Origin: Clostridia bacterium
Lineage (GTDB): Bacteria; Bacillota; Clostridia; Christensenellales; Pumilibacteraceae
Reading direction: 5' to 3'
Assembly: GCA_022791055.1 (NCBI GenBank)
Contig: JAAVYI010000022.1
Coordinates: 105,437 to 169,436, forward strand
Length of the DNA: 64,000 nt
Position numbers and translations under genes: made by a program. Within the stretch, counting starts at the first letter, position 1. Each line of letters opens with the position of its first letter. This document shows positions 34,456-43,771 of this stretch, piece by piece. The notes beneath the pieces were generated by a model that was not told the DNA's origin, made no database searches, and worked only from the letters and a program-made list of their open reading frames with translations.

Positions 34456-34472
34456 CGTAAGGAGAACGACAC

Positions 34473-35696
34473 ATGATCACCGTAGTCGGGTTGGGATATG
34501 ATAAAGACTGCGTAAGCGTCAAGGGACTGAAAGCGATCGAGGCGGCCGACAAACTGTTTGTGCTGACCGAAAAGACGGCGGCGGGCGCGGCGCTCAAACA
34601 ATATAACCCCGTCTATATGGACGACTTGTTCGAGTCGGCCGCCGACTTCGACGCATTGCAAACGGCGATCGTCGCGCGACTTAGTGACGGCTGCGTCTAT
34701 GCGACCGACGGCACGGGCTACAGCGACGGCGCGGTTAAGCTACTGACGGCGGCGGGCAAGGCGACCGTCATTCCGGGCAGCGTCGAAAGCGCCGACTGCG
34801 CGCTCGTTTTGACGGCAACCGACGCGGCGACGGCGCTGCCGTATCTCGACACGGCGGCGGCATTGGTCGTCACCGAACTGGACGACGCGATTTTGGCCGG
34901 CGAACTCAAATGTAAGCTGTCGGAATTTTATCCCGACGATTTCGTTTGCCTGTTCGGGCCGTCGCATACGCCGATCGCGTTTTGCGAACTGGATCGGCAG
35001 CCCGTATACGATGCGGCGACGCAGGTCGTGTTTCCCGCGTCGGCCGCGCTCAATAAGAAAACGGCCTGTTTCGGCGACATTCGCCGCATGATGGCGCGTT
35101 TGACCGCCCCGGACGGTTGCCCGTGGGACAAGGCGCAGACGCACGAGAGCATTCGGCAAAATCTGATCGAAGAGGCCTATGAAGCGGTCGACGCGATCGA
35201 CGGCGGTAATATCGACGACATGATCGAGGAACTGGGCGACGTGTTTTTGCAAGCGGTGTTTCATTGCGACATCGGCGCGCGCACCGGCGAGTTTACGCTG
35301 GGTGAGGTGATGAGCGGCCTATTGAACAAGCTGTACTTTCGGCACACACACATTTTCGGCGACGTACACGCTGCCGACGCCAAAGAGGCGCTGGGCGCGT
35401 GGGAGTCGGCCAAAGCGGAAGAAAAAAGCTACACTTCCGTCTACGATATTTTATGCCGTATGCCGAAAGGCTTTCCGGCGGCGTTGCGCGCGGGCAAGGC
35501 GGTCAAAAAAGCGGTCAAGGGCGGCGACGATCTGACCGAAGCGAGTCTGAAAGAGTCGGCCGCGGCGGCGATCCGACAGGGCGACTACGCCGACGCGCTG
35601 TTTTGTTTGTGCGGGGCGGCCGCGCTCGGCGGCGTCGAGCCGGAAACGGCAGTCAATGCGCGCTTAAAAACGTTTATCGAGGAGCATAAGGCTTGA
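34473..35696 (+). CDS. MazG-family protein with N-terminal tetrapyrrole-methylase-like domain
   Basis: 407 residues, the YabN-type fusion. Residues about 1-195 form a tetrapyrrole methylase-like Rossmann domain (starting MITVVGLGYD), somewhat degenerate in its SAM-binding Gly motif. About 205-400 is MazG: CPWDKAQTHESI, then EEAYEAVDAI and EELGDVFLQ, the metal-binding EExxE/ExxD motifs. MazG hydrolyses nucleoside triphosphates to monophosphates. It follows the ABC genes by 17 nt and overlaps the dus gene by 4 nt. Confidence 0.9.
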   Translation: MITVVGLGYDKDCVSVKGLKAIEAADKLFVLTEKTAAGAALKQYNPVYMDDLFESAADFDALQTAIVARLSDGCVYATDGTGYSDGAVKLLTAAGKATVIPGSVESADCALVLTATDAATALPYLDTAAALVVTELDDAILAGELKCKLSEFYPDDFVCLFGPSHTPIAFCELDRQPVYDAATQVVFPASAALNKKTACFGDIRRMMARLTAPDGCPWDKAQTHESIRQNLIEEAYEAVDAIDGGNIDDMIEELGDVFLQAVFHCDIGARTGEFTLGEVMSGLLNKLYFRHTHIFGDVHAADAKEALGAWESAKAEEKSYTSVYDILCRMPKGFPAALRAGKAVKKAVKGGDDLTEASLKESAAAAIRQGDYADALFCLCGAAALGGVEPETAVNARLKTFIEEHKA

Positions 35697-36622
35697 GCGG
35701 CATTCGCATCGGCGACATTGTGTTGCGCGGTCGGGCGGTACTCGCGCCGATGGCGGGCTATGGGGATATTGCGTTCCGTCGGCTTTGCCGCGATTACGGC
35801 GCGGCGCTGACGACGACCGAAATGATCAGCGCCAAAGGGTTATTGTACGGCAACGAGAACACCGAACGACTGCTGCGGCTGGCCGAGAACGAAAGCCCGT
35901 CCTGCGTGCAACTGTTCGGCGGCGATCCCGACGTATTATACCGCGCGGCGTGTTTGCCGCAAATTCGCGCATTCGACATTGTCGACATCAACATGGGTTG
36001 CCCTGTCCCCAAAGTGGTCAAAAACGGCGAGGGCAGCGCGTTGGGGCGCGACGTCGACCGCGCCGCGGCTTGCGTGGCCGCGCTCAAAGCGGGTAGCGGG
36101 CGACCGGTGACGGCCAAGTTTCGGCTGGGTTTTGATATGGACGACTTCACCGCGCCAAAACTGGCGGTTGCGCTCGAGAAAGCGGGCGTAGCGGCTGTCG
36201 CCGTACACGGTCGATACGCTGCGCAAATATACCGCGGCCGCGCCGACTGGGAAAAGATCGTCGCGGTCAAAAACAGCGTGTCGGTGCCGGTGTTCGGCAA
36301 CGGCGACATCGCGTCGGCAACGCAGGCCGAAGCGCGACTGCGCGTTTGCGACGGCATCATGATCGGGCGCGGCGCGCTCGGACACCCCGAACTGTTTGCC
36401 GAACTGTTGGGCGGGATCGGCGACGGCCTCAAAAACGTCCTGTTTCGGCATATCGAGTATATGCTCGCCTATTTCCCGGCCGACTACACGGTCAAAAATA
36501 TGCGCAAGCATTTGGCGTACTACTTGCACGGCGTACCCGATACGCGCGCGTTCAAGCAGCAAGTCAACGCGATCGACGATATAGACGCCCTGCGCGCCGC
36601 ATTAGACGAGACGCTTGCATGA
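35693..36622 (+). CDS. dus: tRNA-dihydrouridine synthase
   Basis: 309 residues, FMN-dependent reductase that makes dihydrouridine in tRNA. TIM barrel with APMAGYGDIAFRRL at the N-terminus, NMGCPVPKV with catalytic Cys103, KFRLGFD, VHGRY and GNGDI further on. Nearest to DusB by motif. TTG start overlaps the preceding stop, so it is translationally coupled to the MazG gene. Confidence 0.9.
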   Translation: MSGIRIGDIVLRGRAVLAPMAGYGDIAFRRLCRDYGAALTTTEMISAKGLLYGNENTERLLRLAENESPSCVQLFGGDPDVLYRAACLPQIRAFDIVDINMGCPVPKVVKNGEGSALGRDVDRAAACVAALKAGSGRPVTAKFRLGFDMDDFTAPKLAVALEKAGVAAVAVHGRYAAQIYRGRADWEKIVAVKNSVSVPVFGNGDIASATQAEARLRVCDGIMIGRGALGHPELFAELLGGIGDGLKNVLFRHIEYMLAYFPADYTVKNMRKHLAYYLHGVPDTRAFKQQVNAIDDIDALRAALDETLA

Positions 36623-36656
36623 CAAAAGAAACCGCAATAACGGACGTATCAAAACC

Positions 36657-36720
36657 GTCATTGCGAGCGTTAAGCAATAGCACCGCAAAATCGTCATCGC
36701 GCGCGAAGCAATCTCTTACA
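36657..36720. repeat. REP-like elements, two imperfect copies
   Basis: CGTCATTGCGAGCGTTAAGC (36657-36676) and CGTCATCGCGCGCGAAGCAA (36692-36711), matching the repeat at 8.6 kb. They lie between dus and the next gene. Confidence 0.6.
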
Positions 36721-36750
36721 TGGAACAACGACTTATTAAGGAGAACTCTC

Positions 36751-37101
36751 ATGCTGTTTTCGGTCAACTGGTTAGCCGTCGTTATGCCGCTGTTTTTGGC
36801 GCAATATATTTTGGCGATCTTCACGCTGACGCGGCTGGCGTTGGCACGCTTGCCGATACGCTGTTACGTCGTTTGGAATATCGTTATTTTACTGGTCTTT
36901 TTCGTAGGCTCGGCCGTCTTTCTCGTGTACTACTACGCGCACCGCAAACCGATCGCCGACAAGATCATCGCGGAAGAGGACGCAAAAGCGGCCGCCGCAC
37001 AAACGAAAGAGGCAAGCGAGGACGGACAACCGAACACAACGGAAACATCCGCAGAGACTGCCGCCCCAACGGCGGACGGACAAGATGATACGCAACCATA
37101 A
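36751..37101 (+). CDS. Small membrane protein (PLDc_N-like)
   Basis: 116 residues. Two membrane segments (about 8-32 and 42-66) with the pattern of the phospholipase D N-terminal (PLDc_N) domain, then an Ala/Glu/Thr-rich tail of 45 residues without structure. ATG 36751 is set by AAGGAG 7 nt upstream. The frame remains open through the REP repeats to an ATG at 36619 that overlaps the dus stop; that longer form is unlikely. Confidence 0.65.
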   Translation: MLFSVNWLAVVMPLFLAQYILAIFTLTRLALARLPIRCYVVWNIVILLVFFVGSAVFLVYYYAHRKPIADKIIAEEDAKAAAAQTKEASEDGQPNTTETSAETAAPTADGQDDTQP

Positions 37102-37104
37102 AGA

Positions 37105-37130
37105 AACGGCGACATTCGGTCGCCGTTTTT
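37105..37130 (+). terminator. Rho-independent terminator
   Basis: AACGGCGAC - ATTCG - GTCGCCGTT followed by T5. Ends the exporter-MazG-dus operon. Confidence 0.85.
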
Positions 37131-37172
37131 ATAAGTTTTGAGAGAGCTGTTCTTATATGCAGGCCGCAAATA

Positions 37173-37446
37173 AGTTTTTTAACGGATGATTTTCAACATC
37201 TTGGCAATGTCCTCTGTCGCCATCGTTACTATGGACTTTTCGATCAAAATGTTGCCGCCCGTCATCATATAGACGGCAGTACGCGTATACCGTTATAATA
37301 AACGCACTGCGACGCAATTTATAGGTGGACACGGCATCACGTTTTTCGCGGCGGCGCGGCAGTAGGCGCGACAAGCGTGCCGCGGCGCCGGCGTGCTTAA
37401 GGTCGCGATCGACGAACGCACCCCGTTTCGATGCGCGGATTTGCAA
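37173..37446 (-). other. Possible gene remnant; otherwise empty intergenic region
   Basis: The 450 nt between the terminator and the next promoter holds no convincing gene. On the minus strand a frame from a TTG at 37446 reads basic residues to about 37290, and in the neighbouring frame a natural-looking end (MTGGNILIEKSIVTMATEDI..., stop near 37180) follows. Together they suggest a gene broken by a frameshift, but no ribosome site or family supports it. Confidence 0.25.
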
Positions 37447-37464
37447 ACTCTTCAGCGCAAAATA

Positions 37465-37507
37465 GCAATTGATTTGTATATTCGTTTATTGTATCATTGT
37501 AGTATAG
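37465..37507 (+). promoter_or_regulatory. Duplicated 43-bp promoter, copy 1
   Basis: Contains TTGATT (37469-37474), a 17-nt spacer and TATCAT (37492-37497). The 43 bp match 36 of 43 positions at 50229-50271, including most of the spacer, which suggests a bound regulator, probably the AraC protein encoded inside the locus. Confidence 0.7.
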
Positions 37508-37585
37508 AAATTCTTTGATGAATTTTTGCTATTATTTTTGACGGACACATTAACGTTCATGATAAATTCGTCGAAAGGGGTGTGC

Positions 37586-40384
37586 ATGAGAAAGCGGAGA
37601 CTTGCTGTTTTTACCTCGTTACTGGCTACGCTGTGTCTTGCGGTGGCGGGGCTTATCGTCGGAACGCAGACAGCGTATGCCGACATTCCCGAGAGCGTCG
37701 ATTTGATTTTATTTATCGGACAGTCGAATATGGCGGGGCGGGGCAATGCTGCGGAGGCTACCGTCGTGCCGGAAGGCCACGCATACGAGTTCCGCGCGAT
37801 TTCCGACCCCACGCGGCTGTACCCGTTATCCGAGCCGTTCGGCGTCAACGAAAATAACCCGATAAGCGGCGTGAACGAGACCAAGAAGACGGGTTCGCTC
37901 GTTTCGGCGTTCTGCGAAAGCTATTTTGTTGCGACGGGTACGCCCGTAGTGGCTGTGTCGTGCGCACAGGGCGGTACGGGCATCAACTTTTGGGACACCA
38001 ACCGTCCTGCGTATCAAGATGCGTGCAACCGTCTCGCGCTTGCAAAAAAATATTTGGGCGAAAACGTGCGGCACACCTATTTGGTTTGGTTGCAAGGAGA
38101 GACCGACGGCGACAATGGCGTGACGGCCGAGCGGTATAAAAAAACGCTCGATGAGATCTTTGCCGCCTTCCGTGCCGATGTCGGCGTCGAGCAAAGTTTC
38201 GTTATTCCTATCGGTGCGTTCAACGGCGCGAGCGCGGCGACCAAAGCCGGTTACGACGTGATTCGTGCGGCGCAAGCCGACTATTGCGCGTCGAGCGAAC
38301 GCGCCACGCTTGTCAGCACACAGCTCGTTGATCTGTCGAACTACGGATTCATGACCGATAATTTTCATTTCAGCCAAGTCGGCTATAACATCGTCGGCGC
38401 GGATGCGGGCAAGAACGCCGCATATTATGCGATCAACGGGGTTGCGCCCGTATGCGAGCCATACGAGTCGCAGCGCACGCCGTTAAAGACGGGCGGCGCA
38501 TGGAAAGAAGAAGGCGGCCGCATTGTGATTGCGGCGGCAAGCGCGCTCGAAAATTCGGTATATGCGAGCGCTACCTCGCGGTACGTGGGCGACGTGCGCT
38601 ATTACTGGCGCCGGTATAACGGTCTGCTCGACGGCGTCGAACAGCGACCCGACAACGGCAAGGACTGGAATACGGGTACGGGGTTCGACCGCGCGCCGCA
38701 ACTCAATTACACCGTTTCGGTCGAAGAAACGGGGCCCTATTATCTGTACTTTTTGACTTCGCACCCCGATACGGGCGGCAATTCGATGCTGGCCTGTCTC
38801 GACGGCAATCCGCTTCTTTCCTGCGCGCTCGGTTCGTATGGTAAAGGAATTTGGCAGTTTGACCCGAGTTGGAAATTCGAAATAGCGACCGCGGGCGAAC
38901 ACACGTTGACGGTGTGCGCCAGAGAGGACGGCATCGTCATCAATCAGATCGTGCTCTCGAAGCGTGCGGACGAAGCGTTCGCCGACAATACGGAGCTGGT
39001 CGAAAGCGATCGCTTGCCGATAGAAAAGAAAGGCGCGTTTGTCGAAGTCGGCGGCAAAGTGACGATCGACCTTGTGTCTGCGCTGGAAAACAGTGACGCA
39101 GCCAAACACGTCGGCGGAAAGGGACAGAGCAACGGCCAAACGCTCGACTACACGTGGGAGCATGGTTCGAACGGTCGCGGAATGCAAATATTCCCCAAGG
39201 ATACCATGCAGTGGAAACCCGATTCGGCCGATAAACCGCGCTTGAGCTATCAAGTCGACTTTACGACAACGGGCGACTATTATGCCTACCTGTACGCGAG
39301 TTTTACCGACGCGAGTAGCGATTCCGCTATGCTTGGCATCGACGACGCAACGCCTATTGAATTGGCGCGGCCGTTCTCGAGTTCGGGCGCAAATCGGTGG
39401 TCGACTGAAACAAGTTGGAAGATCACTGTTCCGACGGTAGGCGTGCATACGTTGCATATCTACGCGCGGGAAAGCGGTGCGAACATGCATAAGCTGTACT
39501 TGTCGCAAACGCCGACCGACAGCGTGGGCGCTAACGACCCCGATATCAGTCCGCGTCTCGTCGAGGGGACGCCGACCGAGACCGGCGGCAGGCTGTTTAT
39601 AAAAACCGACGACAAAACCGTGACTGCCGCAATCGAAAAAGCCGGAGAATATACGTTATATGCGGCGGCGTCGGGCGACAGCGTTTCGGTAACGGTCGGG
39701 GAGACCGAACGGACCGAGCAAGTGGCCGCGAACGGTTGGACGAACTTGGGAACATTTACCGCAAATGCCGGAGCGACGCAATTTGCCGTCGAGGGGGAGG
39801 TTCGCTACCTGTACGCCGAACATGCGGACAACGCAAACGTCGAGGGGCTGGAAACATTGATACTCGGCGACTCTTATACGCACAAGACATACTGGGCGCA
39901 GTTCGACGAGCAGATGGCCGAGATCGGCGCGAAAACGATCGGTGTGTCGGGTTCGGAAGTGGACAACTGGGCGGGACGAGTGTCCGAATTCAATCTGTAC
40001 GCGCCCCGTAACATTGTTATACATCTTGGCGTCAACGACATCAACCGCGGCGAATCGGGGCAGTCGTGCGGCAATTCGATCATCGGATTTATCCGTGCAA
40101 TTCAAACGGCATTCCCCGAGACCAAAATATTCTATGTGGCAATCTGCGACAACAACAGCAATCGCGGCAAGTGGTCCGAGTACGCCGTGTCCAACGGCTT
40201 GGTACAAGACTTTGCCGCGCGCGAGCAAAGCGTACACTTTATCGATTTCAATACCGAAATGAAAACCCATGCGGCCGAGATGCCCAACAACGGATTCTCC
40301 GGTGATAACCTGCATATGAATGCGCAAGGGTACGAGCGGTTTTCGGCGATGATCAAGGCCGCCGTTCGCGCTGCCAACGATTGA
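37586..40384 (+). CDS. Secreted double esterase (CE6/SASA-like plus SGNH)
   Basis: 932 residues. A signal peptide (MRKRRLAVFTSLLATLCLAV, cleaved near AYA-D) exports it. Domain 1 (about 36-290) is a sialate O-acetylesterase/CE6-like hydrolase: GQSNM at 45-49 with nucleophile Ser47, WLQGETDG at 168-175, and DNFH at 258-261. Two similar beta modules follow (about 300-455 and 465-630, each opening with a GGxxxIxxxSALENS pattern). Domain 2 (about 755-932) is a separate SGNH esterase: GDS at 761-763, GVND at 815-818, GDNLH at 906-910. Both catalytic sets look intact. It should remove acetyl groups from a plant glycan such as xylan. The ATG at 37586 follows AAAGGGG. First gene of the glycan locus. 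Confidence 0.85.
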   Translation: MRKRRLAVFTSLLATLCLAVAGLIVGTQTAYADIPESVDLILFIGQSNMAGRGNAAEATVVPEGHAYEFRAISDPTRLYPLSEPFGVNENNPISGVNETKKTGSLVSAFCESYFVATGTPVVAVSCAQGGTGINFWDTNRPAYQDACNRLALAKKYLGENVRHTYLVWLQGETDGDNGVTAERYKKTLDEIFAAFRADVGVEQSFVIPIGAFNGASAATKAGYDVIRAAQADYCASSERATLVSTQLVDLSNYGFMTDNFHFSQVGYNIVGADAGKNAAYYAINGVAPVCEPYESQRTPLKTGGAWKEEGGRIVIAAASALENSVYASATSRYVGDVRYYWRRYNGLLDGVEQRPDNGKDWNTGTGFDRAPQLNYTVSVEETGPYYLYFLTSHPDTGGNSMLACLDGNPLLSCALGSYGKGIWQFDPSWKFEIATAGEHTLTVCAREDGIVINQIVLSKRADEAFADNTELVESDRLPIEKKGAFVEVGGKVTIDLVSALENSDAAKHVGGKGQSNGQTLDYTWEHGSNGRGMQIFPKDTMQWKPDSADKPRLSYQVDFTTTGDYYAYLYASFTDASSDSAMLGIDDATPIELARPFSSSGANRWSTETSWKITVPTVGVHTLHIYARESGANMHKLYLSQTPTDSVGANDPDISPRLVEGTPTETGGRLFIKTDDKTVTAAIEKAGEYTLYAAASGDSVSVTVGETERTEQVAANGWTNLGTFTANAGATQFAVEGEVRYLYAEHADNANVEGLETLILGDSYTHKTYWAQFDEQMAEIGAKTIGVSGSEVDNWAGRVSEFNLYAPRNIVIHLGVNDINRGESGQSCGNSIIGFIRAIQTAFPETKIFYVAICDNNSNRGKWSEYAVSNGLVQDFAAREQSVHFIDFNTEMKTHAAEMPNNGFSGDNLHMNAQGYERFSAMIKAAVRAAND

Positions 40385-40429
40385 AACACGCCCCTTTAAG
40401 CCTAGCTTCAACGGAGGAATCTTGAAAGT

Positions 40430-42004
40430 ATGATGAAGAAGAAAATAGCCGCAGCAATCCTTACACTGTGTATATTGTGCTTACCGGGATGTCATAAAAA
40501 TGAGCAACCGCCCGTAGCGACTGTCGAGCCGACGAGCATTACACTCGATTGTGAGACATTGATGTTTGCGATCGGGGAAACGCATACTTTTACGGCGACC
40601 GTGCTGCCCGAAAACGCAACCGACAAATCGGTTTCGTATATGGTTACGGGCGAGGCCGCGACCGTAGAAAACGGCGTTTTGACGGCTGTATCGGTCGGTA
40701 CGGCGACGGTGACGGCGACTACGGTCAACGAGCTTACCGCTGTATGCGTCGTTACGGTGACGGAGGCCGACGACGGGCAAGAGCAGACCAAAGACGGCTG
40801 GATCTATTACGAGGACTTTTCGTCGCGTAAAGCCGTTCCGACGTACTTTGCGCAAGACGTGCAAGGGCTGGGACGCGTCGAACTCGAGGACGGGGCTTTG
40901 CGTATGACGACCGTCTACGGCGGGGCAAGCGATCGCGCATTTATGGTCTATTCGTTCAAAACGGCGCTGCCCGAGACGTTTGTCGTCGAGGCGCAAGTTT
41001 GTTCCGATAGTTTGGCGTTCGCCAATTTGCTATTCTTATACGGGCTGACCGACAACTACTCGGATACGAGTAAGATCGCGGCGAATGTCGCTATGGATAA
41101 AGGCAGTTTCAAAAACAATGCGGGCGCAGGATGGAATACGTCGATCATGCCGTATGACAACGGCGTTTGGTACGAGGTGTCCATGTTGGTCGATACCACA
41201 GCGAGTGCCTATTGGTTGACGGTGGATGGCACGACGAGCGGCCGTATGTCGTTTCGCAATCGAAACATCGAGATCCGGACATTGCGGTTCGGATCGGAAA
41301 CGGCGTGGGCGGACGTAAGCTATCGGCATATCGGCGTGCGTGCGGCAAATCAAGACGATTTTGCGGCGTTGCCGTCTGCGCTCGACTATACGTGCGACTT
41401 TGCGGGGACAACCAAACCGCAGGACATCGTCAGTGTCGCGACCGATGGCGGACTGGTCGATTTTTCGACCGACGGACAAGTCGCCTTATCTACGCCGACT
41501 TCGGGTACAGCGTCGGTCTCGAAGACGTTTGCGCAGTCGCTTGAAAGAAAGTACGCCGCCGAAGTGACATTCAAAAATCAATCATCGACAGCCAATACCT
41601 TTGCTAACGTACTGTTCCTCAAAAATTCCGCGCTCTCCGGAACAGCCGCTAACGTTGTGACGATCGCCGTCGAAAGCGGCAATCTGCGGTATCACAACGG
41701 CAGCAAATGGGCGACAGTGCCGTATGATGGCGGAGATATGCGGTTGATCGACGATGCGCAGTACACCGTGCGCGTCGAGTGCGACGGCGAAGCGCAGATA
41801 TATAAATTGTATATATCGGGCACAAACTACATAAACAGCACAAGCGGTATGCGACCGCTCGGCGATAATATTTTGCTGGGTACATTCCCGTTTCGCAATA
41901 AAAACGCCGGCGATCCCGACGCGATCGAGTTGGCGATCGGCGCGGGCAAAAACGGTACGAAATTTACCGTCGAGCGATTGAAAGTGTACGCGCTCGACGA
42001 TTAG
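40430..42004 (+). CDS. Ig-like and jellyroll-like lipoprotein
   Basis: 524 residues with a lipoprotein signal (MMKKKIAAAILTLCILCLPG, Cys21). A BIG2-type Ig domain (about 33-112) is followed by two copies of an approximately 180-residue beta-rich module (about 122-310 and 318-524), marked by YEDFSSR, FANLLFL, a GSFKNN/GNLRYHNG strand and FRN(R/K)N near the end. The fold looks like a LamG/concanavalin-type binding module; I do not know its ligand. The same module occurs in the neighbours. GGAGG lies 12 nt upstream. Confidence 0.75.
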   Translation: MMKKKIAAAILTLCILCLPGCHKNEQPPVATVEPTSITLDCETLMFAIGETHTFTATVLPENATDKSVSYMVTGEAATVENGVLTAVSVGTATVTATTVNELTAVCVVTVTEADDGQEQTKDGWIYYEDFSSRKAVPTYFAQDVQGLGRVELEDGALRMTTVYGGASDRAFMVYSFKTALPETFVVEAQVCSDSLAFANLLFLYGLTDNYSDTSKIAANVAMDKGSFKNNAGAGWNTSIMPYDNGVWYEVSMLVDTTASAYWLTVDGTTSGRMSFRNRNIEIRTLRFGSETAWADVSYRHIGVRAANQDDFAALPSALDYTCDFAGTTKPQDIVSVATDGGLVDFSTDGQVALSTPTSGTASVSKTFAQSLERKYAAEVTFKNQSSTANTFANVLFLKNSALSGTAANVVTIAVESGNLRYHNGSKWATVPYDGGDMRLIDDAQYTVRVECDGEAQIYKLYISGTNYINSTSGMRPLGDNILLGTFPFRNKNAGDPDAIELAIGAGKNGTKFTVERLKVYALDD

Positions 42005-42019
42005 GAAGAGGGAGGCAGT

Positions 42020-43756
42020 ATGAAAAAGATTCGCAACATTTTGACCCTGTTGCTGTGCGCGGCGGTGGCGTTCGCGACGGTCGCCTGTAGCGGCAAGACC
42101 GACGGCGACGTCGTTGCCGTGACGCTCGAGACAACGCAGTTGTCCATGAAAACGGGCGATGCGTATAAGCTGGGCGTAACGGTCGAGCCGGCCGGGCAAG
42201 CGTTGACTTGGGCGAGCGACGACAGCAAGGTCGTTTCGGTCGCGGGAGACGGCACGGTGCGCGCTTTGCAAGCGGGCAGCGCGGTGGTTTCGGTGACGGC
42301 GGGGCGGCACAGCGACTATTGCCAGATCACCGTTTCGGACGGGACGTCGGACACCGTCGACGACGAAGTCAAAGACGAAAAGTATATCTACCGTGAGGAG
42401 TTCGACGACCGCACGAGCGTTCCCAACTATTTGCGCACCAACGTTTCGGGCGGCGGCGCACTTTCCGTGCAAGGCGGCGCGATGCAACTGCGCACCGAGG
42501 GCAACGGGATCGCGTTCGCTACCTACGTATTCGACGAGGCGCTCTCGGGGAAGATCGTCGCCGAAGCAGGCGTCAAGGTTTCCAGCCGTTCGTTCTCCAA
42601 TATCCTGTTTTTTTACCGCGGCGAGCAGGGCTTTAACAACGACGACATCATCGCCTGCCTAGGTATGGACGCGGGGCAATTCAAAAATCACGACGGCGGC
42701 GGCTGGGGCAATATCGGCCTGGCGTATTCGACCGACACATGGTACAATATTCGCATGGAATTGGATATCGGCGCGGGTCGATACGACCTGTATATCGACG
42801 GGCGCAAGTTTTCCCGTTTGCCGTTCCGCAAGACGGGCGACGGGGTCGAGGATCGGATCAAACTGCTGAAGTTCGGTACGGACAAGGAAAACGCGAATTT
42901 GACTTACGACTATATCCGCATCTCGCAAGGCAGCGACCAAAGCGCGCCCGAACTCGAGACGAGCCGCACGACCTACCGTATCGGTTTGGACGCGACCGAT
43001 CGCGTCGTACTCGACTATACGACGGGCGGCAATCCGCGTCCCACGGTCAGCTTGACGCCCAACGGCAACAATCCCGCGGGCGCGAGCATAGCCGACGACA
43101 AGCGCACGATCACCTTCGCGCCGGGATCGGAAGGCACCTACAAGTTTACGCTGTCGGCCGAAAACGAATTGGGTACGGCGACCAAGCAAATCACCGTTAT
43201 CGTCGGCGCCGATTCGAGCGCGCTGCTCGAAACCGACTTTTCGACCGTACCCGACGGCATGACGTTTACTGCCAACAACGGTGCGGCGGTCGTCGAGGAC
43301 GGACGATTGGTCATGACGACAAACGCAAGCGGTTCGGTACTGACGCAGGCGAGATATGACTTCGGCGAGGCGTTGACCGGCAAGGTGCGCGCAAGTCTGA
43401 CCGTCACGGTCGGCACAAATGCCTTCTCCAACATACTGTTCCTGTACCACACGGGTACGACGGGCTTTGTCGCAAGCAACTGCACCAACTCGATTGCCGT
43501 CGAGAAAGGCATACTCAAATACAACAGCGGCGGGTGGAAGGACATTGCGCCGGTGACGCTCGGCACGGCGTTGGAGCTTGCGGTCGTATTCGATTTCGAC
43601 AATCATACGTTCGATCTGTGGTTGAATAACGAGAAGAAACTGACCGGCGCGAGTATGCGCAAGTCGTCGGGCGACACGGGCGTACTCATCATCGGTTCGG
43701 ACAAAGTCGATACGTCGATGGTGTACGACAGCCTGTCGTTCGTCAAAGAAGCGTAG
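42020..43756 (+). CDS. Ig-like and jellyroll-like lipoprotein
   Basis: 578 residues, lipobox at VAC (Cys23). Order: BIG2-type Ig domain (about 30-110), jellyroll-like module 1 (about 125-305, starting YREEFDDRTSVPNYL), a PKD/Ig-like domain (about 315-398), module 2 (about 404-578). Close kin of the gene before it and of the one at 50343. Spaced 15 nt after the previous stop with GGGAGG, so same operon. It probably holds glycan at the cell surface (inference). Confidence 0.75.
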   Translation: MKKIRNILTLLLCAAVAFATVACSGKTDGDVVAVTLETTQLSMKTGDAYKLGVTVEPAGQALTWASDDSKVVSVAGDGTVRALQAGSAVVSVTAGRHSDYCQITVSDGTSDTVDDEVKDEKYIYREEFDDRTSVPNYLRTNVSGGGALSVQGGAMQLRTEGNGIAFATYVFDEALSGKIVAEAGVKVSSRSFSNILFFYRGEQGFNNDDIIACLGMDAGQFKNHDGGGWGNIGLAYSTDTWYNIRMELDIGAGRYDLYIDGRKFSRLPFRKTGDGVEDRIKLLKFGTDKENANLTYDYIRISQGSDQSAPELETSRTTYRIGLDATDRVVLDYTTGGNPRPTVSLTPNGNNPAGASIADDKRTITFAPGSEGTYKFTLSAENELGTATKQITVIVGADSSALLETDFSTVPDGMTFTANNGAAVVEDGRLVMTTNASGSVLTQARYDFGEALTGKVRASLTVTVGTNAFSNILFLYHTGTTGFVASNCTNSIAVEKGILKYNSGGWKDIAPVTLGTALELAVVFDFDNHTFDLWLNNEKKLTGASMRKSSGDTGVLIIGSDKVDTSMVYDSLSFVKEA

Positions 43757-43771
43757 ACGGAGGGTAGAGAT

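Noticed and set aside
36619..37101. Longer form of the small membrane protein starting inside the dus stop
   Set aside because: The added residues are encoded by REP repeats, and AAGGAG points to the ATG at 36751.
37153..37446. 97-residue minus-strand ORF as a real gene
   Set aside because: TTG start, no ribosome site, no family and skewed composition; kept only as a possible remnant.
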